Positions 34,806 through 44,007 of a DNA stretch of 64,000 nt are shown here, piece after piece. Below the pieces are notes generated by a model. That model saw only the letters and a program-made list of their open reading frames with translations. It had not been told where the DNA came from and made no database searches. Each line of letters begins with the position of its first letter. Position 1 is the stretch's first letter. The position numbers and the translations under genes are program-made. Location of the stretch: NCBI RefSeq assembly GCF_023101085.1, contig NZ_CP064703.1:7998001-8062000 (forward strand), read 5' to 3'. The DNA comes from Bradyrhizobium sp. 170. GTDB lineage: Bacteria; Pseudomonadota; Alphaproteobacteria; Rhizobiales; Xanthobacteraceae.

Positions 34806-36701
34806 TCAGTTCGAAACATCTACCCTCGCATGCTTTCTGGCAAAGGCCGCCGATAGCCTTCGTCCTACCTCGATCGCGCCTTCGGCCGTGAGATGCCCCG
34901 CATCGAATTGCATGGGGATGTCGCCCCGCACAAATTCGTCACAACGATCGTCGCGGCAAACGGCATCGTAAACGGAAAGATAGGTGGCGCCTGCAGTCGT
35001 CACCATCTGCTTCAAGGCCAGATCTCGTTCGCGAATTCCGGGCGTACGCCGCGCACTCGCACGCGACGGCATGTCGTGCAGGATACCGTCCACGAGAAGC
35101 CGCGGCAGCGCCGCATCATATTCGACGATCGGACCAAGCACTGTGACGTCGATCGCTCTTGATTTCAAAAATTGCAGCGTCGCCGACAGAAACGGCAGAT
35201 CCTCATCCTTCCACGATGCGGCAAGCAGTACGCCGTCGACCTCGTTATGGACAAGAAAATCGCTGAACACGAATTCCATCAGATGGCGGCAAACCGGTGT
35301 GTCATACCGCGAACCCGCTGCGACGGCCGGGCGGCAAAGGCTGGCGGTCGCCTGCATGAGATTGATTTCCGGCATCGCCAGCGAAAGCCCGGACCAGAGA
35401 TGCGCGGCGTGGCTGTCACCGACGAGCAGGTAGTTCGGCCGCGCCGGATCAGGCTTCAGGCAGGTCTCGACATCGAGCTTCTGGCGGTTGCTCGACAGAA
35501 AGCAGCGGCCGGTGCGAACCGCGACTGAAGAATCGTAGGCCAGAAAGGAGCCGATCTCGACAATGCGCTTGGAAAAGCGGAACGGCGCGCCGCTGAACAG
35601 GATCACCAACCCGCACAGCCCGACCGTCGAGGCCATGGTGGCCGAGGTCGCGCCGAAAATGGCGGCCTTCGACGTTCCCTTCGCCAGGTTGCGGAACGGC
35701 GCCTCGACCAGCTTCCACGACAAACAGGCGATGCCGATGGAGAGCGCGATCAGTATCAGTTTTGCCGATGCGGACGACTCCGTGAAGAAAATGGCGTCGG
35801 TTCGCTGAAACACGGTAAGCGGCCAGTGCCACAGATAGAGCGAATAGGATATCAGCCCGACAAACACGAACGGCCGCAAGGACAGCAATCGCCCTGCCAC
35901 CGAGACGGCACGCTCGCTGGACGCAATCACCAGCACCGTGCCGACAGCGGCGAGACCGGTCATCGCCAGTAACGGCACCGCCGGCGACCCGAATATGATG
36001 ACGCCAAGCAACAGCGATAATCCCGACACGCCGCTGGCGTTTCGCCAGAATGCGGTTTCCGGCACGGGAACAAATTCGACCGAGAGCAGCGCGCCCAGCG
36101 CCAGCTCCCAGGCCCGGAACGGGGCAAGATAGAACGCAAATGCGGGATTTCGCGCGCTCATCGCCAGTGCACCGGCAAACGAAGCCGCGGCGACGATGGC
36201 GAACAGCAGCCCGGCGCGCTTCGGCGCGAAGCGATACACCAACAGCATCAACAGGGGTGCAGCGAAGTAGAACTGCTCTTCGACGCCGAGCGACCAGGTA
36301 TGCAGCAGAGGCTTGGTTTCGGCCGGAGCGTCGAAATAGCCGGCGGTCTGCGCAAAATAGACATTCGAGACCGACGCCACGGCGCTTGCGAGACTCCTCG
36401 CGTAATCTACGAGTTCAACCGGCAGGCAATAGAGCGCGGCAAGGACGCTGGTGACGAGAAACATCACGAACAGCGCCGGCAGGATACGCAGGATCCGGCG
36501 CTTGTAGAAATTGGCGAGCGAGAACGATCCTTTGCGGATGTCCGCATCGATCATGCCGCAGATCAAATACCCGGAGATGACGAAGAAGATATCGACACCG
36601 ACAAAGCCGCCGGAAAAGCCGGGGACGCCGACGTGGTAGAGCAGCACGGGGATGACGGCGATCGCGCGCAGGCCGTCGATGTCGGCGCGGTATCTCGTCA
36701 C
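34806..36701 (-). CDS. OafA/YrhL-type acyltransferase with SGNH domain
   Basis: 631 residues. The acyltransferase-3 domain (about 1-370, ten membrane helices) starts YRADIDGLRAIAVIPVLLYH, with the catalytic His in VLLYHVG and the GVDIFFVISGYL block. A periplasmic SGNH domain (about 400-620) has LVGDSHAAHLWSG and a late DAGHLTAEGA for the Asp-His pair. It O-acetylates or otherwise acylates sugars of the growing polysaccharide. The start is GTG 36701, inside a GTGA overlap with the small upstream frame. Confidence 0.9.
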   Translation of the reverse strand: MTRYRADIDGLRAIAVIPVLLYHVGVPGFSGGFVGVDIFFVISGYLICGMIDADIRKGSFSLANFYKRRILRILPALFVMFLVTSVLAALYCLPVELVDYARSLASAVASVSNVYFAQTAGYFDAPAETKPLLHTWSLGVEEQFYFAAPLLMLLVYRFAPKRAGLLFAIVAAASFAGALAMSARNPAFAFYLAPFRAWELALGALLSVEFVPVPETAFWRNASGVSGLSLLLGVIIFGSPAVPLLAMTGLAAVGTVLVIASSERAVSVAGRLLSLRPFVFVGLISYSLYLWHWPLTVFQRTDAIFFTESSASAKLILIALSIGIACLSWKLVEAPFRNLAKGTSKAAIFGATSATMASTVGLCGLVILFSGAPFRFSKRIVEIGSFLAYDSSVAVRTGRCFLSSNRQKLDVETCLKPDPARPNYLLVGDSHAAHLWSGLSLAMPEINLMQATASLCRPAVAAGSRYDTPVCRHLMEFVFSDFLVHNEVDGVLLAASWKDEDLPFLSATLQFLKSRAIDVTVLGPIVEYDAALPRLLVDGILHDMPSRASARRTPGIRERDLALKQMVTTAGATYLSVYDAVCRDDRCDEFVRGDIPMQFDAGHLTAEGAIEVGRRLSAAFARKHARVDVSN

Positions 36702-36865
36702 CTCGGACTCACCAGCCGCGCAACGACGCGCCGCAGGAAGCCGGCGGGGTGGTGGGCGCTCACCGTCGCAAAAGGATACAGGCCGGACAGGTCGGCTGTA
36801 TCAAAAAGAACAGGAAGCTCGCAGCCCGCTTCTTGCGAAATGGGTTTTCGTTGGAAATTGGTCAT
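36698..36865 (-). CDS. Small ORF translationally coupled to the acyltransferase (55 aa)
   Basis: 55 residues from ATG 36863-36865 to a TGA at 36698-36700 that overlaps the GTG of the acyltransferase (GTGA). It reads MTNFQRKPISQEAGCELPVL, then FDTADLSGLYPFATVSAHHPAG and a basic amphipathic end. No family was recognised. The four-base overlap is the best reason to think it is translated; it may only serve to couple translation. Confidence 0.45.
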   Translation of the reverse strand: MTNFQRKPISQEAGCELPVLFDTADLSGLYPFATVSAHHPAGFLRRVVARLVSPR

Positions 36866-37283
36866 CTGAAATCCAATCGTCGAAGATGTCGACGATGCCA
36901 GGGACCGGTTTGCAATATCCGGTCCATCATGGGCGCACGCGCAAACGGCGCTTCCGCCATGGTTACCGCGGAGCCGGAGCGGCACCAGTGTGTCGCAAAT
37001 GCGGACACCGCGGACGGAGCGGGTGTACCGGAAATTGCCGGCCTCGCGGGGCCGCAGCGCTCTAGCCGTAAGATACGCAGGAAAAAACGGCAGGTTAACC
37101 AAGCCGACGCGCCGCAACACGCAGTGCGCCGGTCCGGCACCGATCTTGCTCAATGGGTACCGCGGAAGGAATCCGCCGGTTAACGGCGCGCTTCCAGCAG
37201 ATTGTCGAGATGAATTGCAACGTGTCGTTAACCCTGAACCCATTGCCGAAGCGAAGTTCCACGCTTCAAAGGCCGAAAGTATA
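36866..37283. other. Divergent promoter region between the two polysaccharide blocks
   Basis: 418 bases without a convincing gene, between the minus block (acyltransferase, GH26) and the plus block (Wzx onward). It must hold promoters for both. No clear -35/-10 pair or palindrome stood out. Confidence 0.5.
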
Positions 37284-38759
37284 ATGCTCAGCCAGACGTT
37301 CCATTATTCGGTTGCGAGCATCGTATCGGCCGTGATCGGCTTGCTGAGCGCGGTCGTATTCACGCGCCTGCTCTCGCCGGAAGAGTATGGGGTGTACGTC
37401 GTCGGTCTGAGCACCGCGGGCATCGTCTCGGCGCTCCTGTTCACCTGGGTCCGCGTCTCTGCCCTGCGCTTCCAGTCGGAAGGCGGCACGATCGACGTCA
37501 GGAAGACCATCTTCGTCGCCTATCTCATCTCCGCCCTTGCCGCGCCGATCGCGCTCCTCGTCGCCACATTGACGACGTCGGTATCGCTGGAGCGAAATCT
37601 CGCGGCCATCTTTTTCGCGCTGGGGCTCGGCCTGTTTGAACTCGGACAGGAACTGCTGAAGGCGCGGCTGCAATCATTCGCGTTCATGTCGGCGTCGATC
37701 ATTCGCGCTGGCCTGGCCTTCACGCTGTGCCTGGCCGCGGCGCTACTCGGCGGCGGCGGACTGTGCCAGCTCGCGATGGTGACCATCACCTATTTCGTCA
37801 CGACGACGCTCTTTGCCAGCACGATCCTGCGATCCCCCGTAGCCGGGCCGAAAATTTCCGATTTGCGGACGTTCGCGGGCTTCGGCATTCCGATCACGCT
37901 GTCGGGCATCGTCTTTGCGCTCCACGCCGCGCTCGACCGGATGCTGGTGTTTCATTTCATGGGCGACCATGCGGCAGGCCAGTACGGCGCGGCCGCCGAT
38001 CTCGTCCGGCAGATCATCCTGATCCCCGCGGTAAGTATCGCATCGGCAACGATCCCGCTGGCGGTGCGTGCGTATACTACCGGCGGCACCGCCGAAGCGC
38101 GGCCGCATCTGGAGTTCAGCCTGGAAATTCTGCTGGCCGCCGTCTTGCCGGCCGTCGCCGGCGTGGCGCTGACGAGCAGCTATATTGCCGGCGTGATCCT
38201 TGGCAGCGAGTTCCGGGAGACCGCGGCGCAGATCATGCCGATCCTGGCTTTTGCCTGGCTGTTTCAGTCGATTTCCCAATCCTACATCCACGCGAGCTTT
38301 CATCTCGCCAAGACACCTTTCATGATGACGACGCAGAGCATCGCGATGCTGATCGCGAACTTGCTGGTCATGCCGGTCCTGCTCGCCAGATTTGGCCTGG
38401 TCGGCGCGGCGTCGAGCCTCGTGATCGTGGAAGCATTCGGCGCGGGCCTCGGCTGGTTTCTCACGCACAACGCCTTTCCGCTTCCCTTCAACGCGTTCCA
38501 GGTCCTGCGCATCGTCTCGGCGACGGCGATCATGGCGCTGGTGCTGACATTCCTCAAACCGCTGCTTCCGATCGGCGTGGTCTCGTTCGGCGTGCTGGCC
38601 GCAACCGGTTGCGTCGTCTACGTCGCCGCAGCCTTCGCGTTCGACATCGCCGGCCTGCGCAAGGCCGTGATCGCCTATGTCCGGCGTCGCAATCTCCCGG
38701 CCTCGTCCATCAGCGCCCCGGCCACGGGGCTACCCAGCATGTCGATAAGAGAACCATGA
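37284..38759 (+). CDS. Wzx-type polysaccharide flippase
   Basis: 491 residues, MATE/MOP fold with 12-14 membrane helices. It starts MLSQTFHYSVASIVSAVIGLLSAVVFTRLLSPEEYG, the usual opening of polysaccharide flippases, and contains FGIPITLSGIVFALHAALDRMLV. It moves undecaprenyl-linked repeat units across the inner membrane. ATG 37284 is chosen because upstream in-frame codons do not resemble protein. The next gene begins inside its stop (ATGA). It is first in the plus operon. Confidence 0.9.
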   Translation: MLSQTFHYSVASIVSAVIGLLSAVVFTRLLSPEEYGVYVVGLSTAGIVSALLFTWVRVSALRFQSEGGTIDVRKTIFVAYLISALAAPIALLVATLTTSVSLERNLAAIFFALGLGLFELGQELLKARLQSFAFMSASIIRAGLAFTLCLAAALLGGGGLCQLAMVTITYFVTTTLFASTILRSPVAGPKISDLRTFAGFGIPITLSGIVFALHAALDRMLVFHFMGDHAAGQYGAAADLVRQIILIPAVSIASATIPLAVRAYTTGGTAEARPHLEFSLEILLAAVLPAVAGVALTSSYIAGVILGSEFRETAAQIMPILAFAWLFQSISQSYIHASFHLAKTPFMMTTQSIAMLIANLLVMPVLLARFGLVGAASSLVIVEAFGAGLGWFLTHNAFPLPFNAFQVLRIVSATAIMALVLTFLKPLLPIGVVSFGVLAATGCVVYVAAAFAFDIAGLRKAVIAYVRRRNLPASSISAPATGLPSMSIREP

Positions 38760-39967
38760 TGCGGCTAGCGAGTAAAAATACGGTCGTCGCAGCCGACAAT
38801 CGACATGTCATTTGTCGAACCAATCCGGTTTCGCTGCCGGACTTCACCGACAAGCGGCGCGAGGCGACGCGCCCGCCCGCGTTTCGGGGCGAGAATTTCG
38901 AGCGCGACTTCGACAGCAATACGCTGTTCTACGACGCAGTGCAGGTGAGCAAATCGAAGGTTGCCCTGTTTGCGCCGCCATTCTTCAATCTCGCGCGCGA
39001 TGTCGCGACGACAAATTTCATCAGCGGCGCCGGCACCCGCAAGGCGCGGACGAGGCACCTCGACCGCCACGCCCAATTGTGGCTGGACATTCCCGAGCAG
39101 GCCGGCCCCATCCAGGCGTTGGGCGAACTGGGGAGCTTCACGTTCCAGGTGTCGCCTAACGAGTCGGAAATGTTCCGGGATCGCCGCGTCATCTTCACGA
39201 TGTCGAAGGACAATCCGATCGAATGGATCCTCGACTGGGTGAGGTTCAACCGGGACATTCACGGCGCCGATGCCGTTCTGATTTATGACAACGGCTCCAG
39301 CGCCTACGACAGCGCCACACTGAGCGCGGCGCTCCGGTCGGTCGCGGGCATCCAATGCTCAGTCGTGATGGAGTGGCCTTTCAAATACGGCCCGCAGGGC
39401 GCCAATAGCTGGGACCACTGGGATTCCGATTTCTGCCAGTTGGGGGCGTGGGAGCACGCACGATGGCGCTTCCTTCAGAATGCCCGCAGCGCCATGAACT
39501 CCGACACCGACGAACTGGTGCTGTCGAAGACGGGACAATCGGTGTTTGAAGCCGCCGAACAATCATGGACCGGGCTTGTCCGATATCGCGGGCGATGGAT
39601 CATCGGCGTCGACGACGGTATCCGCGACATGCACAAGGCGCCGTATCGGCACGCCGACTTCTCGATTCTCATGCCGCCGAAATACGAGTTCTCAAGGCTC
39701 GTAATGCGGCGCGACGCGAATGAGTGCCTGCCGAAATGGACGGTGGTTCCCGCCCGATGTCCCACGCATGCGCAATGGCATGTCCATTCGATCTTCTCCT
39801 GGTGGGCATCTTATTTCTGCACCAGGGACTTTTCGTTTCGGCATTTTCGCGAGATCGGCAGCAACTGGAAATACCAGCGCACCAACCGCGTGCCGTTCGA
39901 CCCGTCGATTCACACGGCGGACCAGGCATTGATGGACGCTTTTCAGCGCGTCGATTGGGAAAACTAG
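38756..39967 (+). CDS. GT92-like glycosyltransferase
   Basis: 403 residues. RRVIFTMSKDNPIEWILDWVRFNRDIHGADAVLIYDNGSS is the typical start of the GT92/DUF23-type catalytic core, here at about 140-180, preceded by ~130 residues with a conserved N-terminal region. A C-terminal HWHVHSIFSWW-like block (HAQWHVHSIF) closes the domain. It probably transfers galactose or a related sugar. It overlaps wzx by four bases and is followed by the methyltransferase two bases after the stop. Confidence 0.75.
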   Translation: MMRLASKNTVVAADNRHVICRTNPVSLPDFTDKRREATRPPAFRGENFERDFDSNTLFYDAVQVSKSKVALFAPPFFNLARDVATTNFISGAGTRKARTRHLDRHAQLWLDIPEQAGPIQALGELGSFTFQVSPNESEMFRDRRVIFTMSKDNPIEWILDWVRFNRDIHGADAVLIYDNGSSAYDSATLSAALRSVAGIQCSVVMEWPFKYGPQGANSWDHWDSDFCQLGAWEHARWRFLQNARSAMNSDTDELVLSKTGQSVFEAAEQSWTGLVRYRGRWIIGVDDGIRDMHKAPYRHADFSILMPPKYEFSRLVMRRDANECLPKWTVVPARCPTHAQWHVHSIFSWWASYFCTRDFSFRHFREIGSNWKYQRTNRVPFDPSIHTADQALMDAFQRVDWEN

Positions 39968-39968
39968 A

Positions 39969-40793
39969 ATGAACAAGGCAACCCCCACGTCAGAATGGAT
40001 GAAGCCGATGAACGAGGCAGTCACGATCGACCACCGGCAGGCAGCCGAAACCGTACAGCATCCGCAGGCGCTGCTCGAGCTGGCACATGGCGAGGCACGG
40101 CAGAGCCTGTTGACCGTTCACGGCATTCTCGAAGCGAGACTGCCTGAGGGCGAACTCTCGATTTACGAGGCCGGCGGCGGCTCGACCAGCTTCCTGCCGC
40201 TCAAGGTGCTGCATCGTGCCCACGTCACCGTGGTCGACATCGACGAGGACCAGATCCGCAACAACGACTATGCGCAGGAGGCAATCCTCGGCGACATCCA
40301 GACCCATCGCTTCAAGCCCAGCAGCTTCGATCTCGTGATCTGCTACAACGTGATCGAGCACGTACCCGATGTCGAAGCAGCCCTCCTGAACTTCTGCGCA
40401 TCGCTGAAGCCGAACGGGCTGATCCTGATCGGCGCGCCCAATCCAAGGTCGCTGTCCGGCGTCGTCACCAAATACTCGCCGCACTGGTTCCACGTCTGGT
40501 TCTACCGCCATGTCCGCGGCGACAAGAAAGCCGGCCTGCCCGGCCACGCGCCGTTCCCGACGCTGTTCCATCCGCTGGTCACGCTTTCCAACCTGGAGGC
40601 GTTTGCCGAGCAGCACGGCCTGCAGATGATCTACCGCAAGCAGTATGAGAGCCCGCGTTATCCGGAGATGCGGCTGCGCAAGCCTCTGTTCGCGGCAATG
40701 GTCGATGCCGCAGCGAAGGTGATGAACTTCTTCCTCCCCGGCAAGACCGACGTGCGGCACGGCGACTACCACGTGATCCTGCGAAAGCGTTGA
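39969..40793 (+). CDS. SAM-dependent methyltransferase
   Basis: 274 residues, class I fold. Motif I is IYEAGGGSTSFLPL, the acidic loop VTVVDIDEDQIRNN, and motif IV FDLVICYNVIEHVPD. LILIGAPNPRSLSGV is motif V. It likely methylates a sugar of the repeat unit (O-methylation), judged from its position between a glycosyltransferase and a deacetylase. ATG 39969 lies two bases after the upstream stop, with the alternative MKPMNEA start ten codons in. Confidence 0.85.
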   Translation: MNKATPTSEWMKPMNEAVTIDHRQAAETVQHPQALLELAHGEARQSLLTVHGILEARLPEGELSIYEAGGGSTSFLPLKVLHRAHVTVVDIDEDQIRNNDYAQEAILGDIQTHRFKPSSFDLVICYNVIEHVPDVEAALLNFCASLKPNGLILIGAPNPRSLSGVVTKYSPHWFHVWFYRHVRGDKKAGLPGHAPFPTLFHPLVTLSNLEAFAEQHGLQMIYRKQYESPRYPEMRLRKPLFAAMVDAAAKVMNFFLPGKTDVRHGDYHVILRKR

Positions 40794-40797
40794 GACC

Positions 40798-41550
40798 ATG
40801 AACGCGATGTTGTCAGAGGCAAGGGCAAAGGTCGGCCACCGGCTGGCGATGCATCTGCGCGTCGATCTGTTCCGTCTGCGCAACAGCACGCCGATGGTCA
40901 GCTTTACCTTCGACGATCTTCCAAAGAGCGCGGCGACGACCGGCGCCGGGATGCTCGAAGCGCATGGCGCGCGGGGGACGTTCTATGTCTCGGGCAGCCT
41001 GGTCGGCGCCGACGCGCCTGATTGGGAGGCGGGCGAGACCGATGATGTGGTCTCGCTCCACCGCAGGGGTCACGAGATCGGCTGCCATACGTACTCGCAT
41101 CAGCGCGCCTGCGACCTCGACGAAGCCGCGATGAGACAGGAAATCATTCGCAACCGCGGTTACCTTCGCGCACTCGACCCTTCGATAAAGGTCGATAGTT
41201 TTGCCTATCCGTTCGGATACGGCTCCTACGCACGCAAGTATCAGCTCAGGGAGGAATTCCAGACCTGCCGCAGCATCGTACAGGGCGTCAACGCCGGCAG
41301 CGTCGACCTGCAGTTCCTGCGCGCCGTGCCGCTGATCGATCGCGAGATGGATCGCGACGGGATCGACCGTGCGTTCGACGGCGCGCAAACCAATAACGGA
41401 TGGTTAATTTTCTACGGCCACGACGTCACCGACCGGCCGAGCCCCTATGGTTGTTCGCCCGCCTTGCTCGCCCATGCGCTCCGCGCGGCGACGAAGCGGA
41501 AGATTCCAGTCCTGACGATGGCGGAGGCGATGCGATGCGCCCGCGCTTAA
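40798..41550 (+). CDS. NodB-type polysaccharide deacetylase
   Basis: 250 residues. The NodB motifs are present: SFTFDD with Asp39 and Asp40, HTYSHQ with His97 and His101, and YPFGYGSYA. A late FYGHDVTDRP provides the catalytic His region. It removes acetyl groups from N-acetylated sugars of the polymer. No signal peptide is visible, so it may act on lipid-linked intermediates in the cytoplasm. It lies four bases after the methyltransferase gene. Confidence 0.88.
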   Translation: MNAMLSEARAKVGHRLAMHLRVDLFRLRNSTPMVSFTFDDLPKSAATTGAGMLEAHGARGTFYVSGSLVGADAPDWEAGETDDVVSLHRRGHEIGCHTYSHQRACDLDEAAMRQEIIRNRGYLRALDPSIKVDSFAYPFGYGSYARKYQLREEFQTCRSIVQGVNAGSVDLQFLRAVPLIDREMDRDGIDRAFDGAQTNNGWLIFYGHDVTDRPSPYGCSPALLAHALRAATKRKIPVLTMAEAMRCARA

Positions 41551-41568
41551 ACGCTTTGTTTGCCAATT

Positions 41569-41608
41569 CAGGGAATAGTCCCTTGGTGAGTATGGTTAAT
41601 TTTCCCTG
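41569..41608 (+). promoter_or_regulatory. Inverted repeat before the Wzz gene
   Basis: CAGGGAA at 41569-41575 and TTCCCTG at 41602-41608 face each other across 26 AT-rich bases, in the 156-base gap between the deacetylase and the Wzz gene. It may be an operator or an attenuator hairpin; the gap suggests a second promoter here. Confidence 0.35.
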
Positions 41609-41706
41609 TTGCGTTTGTTCAGCGCTTTTTTTCGGCGCCCGTGGCGTAACCCGAAGAGTAACCCCTCAGCCGATGCGTGCGGCAGTTCGAATGGAAGCTG
41701 GGGTCG

Positions 41707-44007
41707 ATGCTTAACTATGACCAGCCGATAGAGCGGGCGAAGCCTGAGGCCGGCCCCGCGGCAACAGCCGCGCCGGCGGGCTTCAGCGTGCTCGATCTGA
41801 CCCAGCTGCTGTGGCAGCGCAAGGTTGCGATCGCCTCGGCGGCGCTGATCGCCGCCTGCGTCGCGGTTGCGATCGGCAAAGGCCTGACGCCCAAATACAC
41901 CGCCTCCACCCAGCTCTACGTCGATCCCCGCGAACTGCAGTTGGTCGACCGCGAACTGACGCCGCGCGCCCAGGATACTTCCGGCCTCGCGATGGTGGTG
42001 GAGAGCCAGGCGCGCGTCATCACCTCGAACAATGTACTGCTGCAGGTGATCCGCGATACCCATCTGGAAAAGGATCCGGAGTTCGGCGGCGGCGATTCCA
42101 GGGGCATCCTGGGATCGCTGCTCGGCCTGATCGGGGTCGAGCTGCGCCCCACCGCCGAGCAGCAGAAGCAGATCCAGATGGGCGCGCTGGAAGCGCTCAA
42201 TCGCCACATCAACGTCAAGAAGACCGATCGTACCTTCATCGTCGATATCGACGTCTGGTCGTATGAGCCGGCCAAGGCGGCGATGCTCGCCAACGCGATC
42301 GCGAAGGCCTATCTCGCCGAATCCAAGCAATCGCAGGCCGCCGCCGCGCGGCGCGCGACCACCGACCTTTCCGGCCGTTTGAAGGAATTGCAGGAACGGC
42401 TTCGCAACGCCGAGAACACGCTCGCGGTCTACAAGGCGCAGAACAATTTCGTCGGCAGCCAGGACACGCTGATCAGCGACCAGCAGCTCTCCGCCAGCAA
42501 CCAGCGGCTCGCCGCCGCCCGCGCGCTGACGCTGGACGCGCAGGCCAAACTCGACCAGATCGCAGCCAGCCGCAAGGCATCCTCCGACGCCGGCGCTATC
42601 CCCGAGGCGCTGCAGTCGCAAACCATCGCCAATCTGCGCGCGCAGCATGCCGAAGCGCGGAAGCGCCAGGCGGAATTGCAGAGCGAACTGGGGCCGCGTC
42701 ATCCGGCGCTGCGCCAGATGGAGCAGCAGGTGCAGGACCTGCGCCGCGCCATCAACGAGGAAGTCGAGCGCTTCGCGCAGTCCGCGAAGAACGACCTGAT
42801 CCGCGCCCGCGACTATGAAGCCTCGCTCGGCAAGGCGCTGGAAACCCAGAAGCGCCAGAGCGTCCAGATGAGCCAGGCCTCGGTGCGCCTGCGCGAACTC
42901 GAACGCGAGGTTGAGGCAAGCCGCGACGTCTATCAGTCGTTCCTGAAGCGATCGCGCGAAACCGAGGAGCAGGAGAGCCTGAACACCTCGAACGCACGCA
43001 TCATCGGCGACGCCACCGTGCCGCAGCGGCGCACCTTCCCGCCGGCCATGAGCCTGCTCGCGATGATCGGTTTTGTTCTGGGCGGGCTCGCAGCCGCCGG
43101 CTGGTTCGTCGCGGTCAACCAGTTGACGCCGCGCACGAACGCCGTTCAGCCTCGGAACAACGCGCCATCGGAGGCTTCGAAGGAACCGACTGCACCTGCG
43201 GCCGCGACGCAGCCCGTTACCGAACCGCAGCCCCAACCCGCGGTCAGCCTGATCGAAAAGCCTCCGATCGTCCGGCTACAGGAAACCGACGTGATACGCA
43301 CGCTCGGCGGCATCCTTGCAACTGATGGCACCGCCGACGTCACGCGGCTCGGCTGGCCGACGCTGCGCGCGGGCTTCCCGCTGATGACCGTCCTCACTGC
43401 CATGCGCGAGATGCGCGCGGCGCTGGCCAGGCGCGCCGGCGGGGAAACCTTGCCTGTGATGGCTGTGATCGGCGCAGGTGCGGATCAGGACCGCAGCATC
43501 GCCGCGCTGAACATCGCGCTCGCCGCGGCGCGCGACGGCGCCAGGGTGCTGTTGATCGATGCCGATCTCAGGGAACGCGCGCTGTCGGGCAAGGTTGGTC
43601 ACCTGACCAGCAGCGAGCCCAGCCGTTTCGGCTGGCTCGGCATCGGCGCCAAGGCCGCCCGCGTGATCCAGACCGCCAACGGAATTTCGATCCTGCCGGC
43701 CGTCAATGCCACCGATGCGAAAGCCTGTGACGCCATCCGAAAGGCGATTGCGCAGGCCCGTTCCGCCGGTGGCTATGATCTCGTGATTCTCGACGGGCCG
43801 GCCATGCCGTGGAGCCCGACCGACCGCAAACTGCTCGACATGGCCGAGGGACTCGTTGCGATCCTCCCGGTGCATCTCGACATCAACGACAGCATGGAAG
43901 ACATCATCGCAGCCCTCGGCGGGACCGAGCGCAAGCTCGTCGGTGTCGTCCTCAGCGAAGTCAACCCAACGGCGGGCAATCCGCAGCGAGACAAGCAGTA
44001 TGCCTGA
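41707..44007 (+). CDS. Wzz/GumC-type chain-length regulator fused to a degenerate BY-kinase-like domain
   Basis: 766 residues. The Wzz domain (about 25-465) has two membrane segments near 39-58 and 448-468 and a long coiled-coil between them (e.g. DLSGRLKELQERLRNAENTLAVYK). The C-terminal P-loop-like domain (about 585-760) keeps Walker A' (LLIDADLR, Asp618/Asp620) and Walker B (VILDGP, Asp696). But the Walker A site reads GAGADQDRSIAALNIAL with Arg596 where Lys is expected, and the C-terminus has only one Tyr. It is probably not an active tyrosine kinase but still a structural regulator of polymer length and export. The linker is Pro/Ala/Gln-rich. Confidence 0.85.
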   Translation: MLNYDQPIERAKPEAGPAATAAPAGFSVLDLTQLLWQRKVAIASAALIAACVAVAIGKGLTPKYTASTQLYVDPRELQLVDRELTPRAQDTSGLAMVVESQARVITSNNVLLQVIRDTHLEKDPEFGGGDSRGILGSLLGLIGVELRPTAEQQKQIQMGALEALNRHINVKKTDRTFIVDIDVWSYEPAKAAMLANAIAKAYLAESKQSQAAAARRATTDLSGRLKELQERLRNAENTLAVYKAQNNFVGSQDTLISDQQLSASNQRLAAARALTLDAQAKLDQIAASRKASSDAGAIPEALQSQTIANLRAQHAEARKRQAELQSELGPRHPALRQMEQQVQDLRRAINEEVERFAQSAKNDLIRARDYEASLGKALETQKRQSVQMSQASVRLRELEREVEASRDVYQSFLKRSRETEEQESLNTSNARIIGDATVPQRRTFPPAMSLLAMIGFVLGGLAAAGWFVAVNQLTPRTNAVQPRNNAPSEASKEPTAPAAATQPVTEPQPQPAVSLIEKPPIVRLQETDVIRTLGGILATDGTADVTRLGWPTLRAGFPLMTVLTAMREMRAALARRAGGETLPVMAVIGAGADQDRSIAALNIALAAARDGARVLLIDADLRERALSGKVGHLTSSEPSRFGWLGIGAKAARVIQTANGISILPAVNATDAKACDAIRKAIAQARSAGGYDLVILDGPAMPWSPTDRKLLDMAEGLVAILPVHLDINDSMEDIIAALGGTERKLVGVVLSEVNPTAGNPQRDKQYA

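Noticed and set aside
37727..38755. Upstream extension of the GT92-like frame through the wzx gene
   Set aside because: This part is a +1 reading of the flippase; the real start is the ATG overlapping the wzx stop.
41596..43236. 546-codon minus-strand frame opposite the Wzz gene
   Set aside because: It lacks any recognisable domain and has shadow-type composition; the plus strand holds a full Wzz protein.
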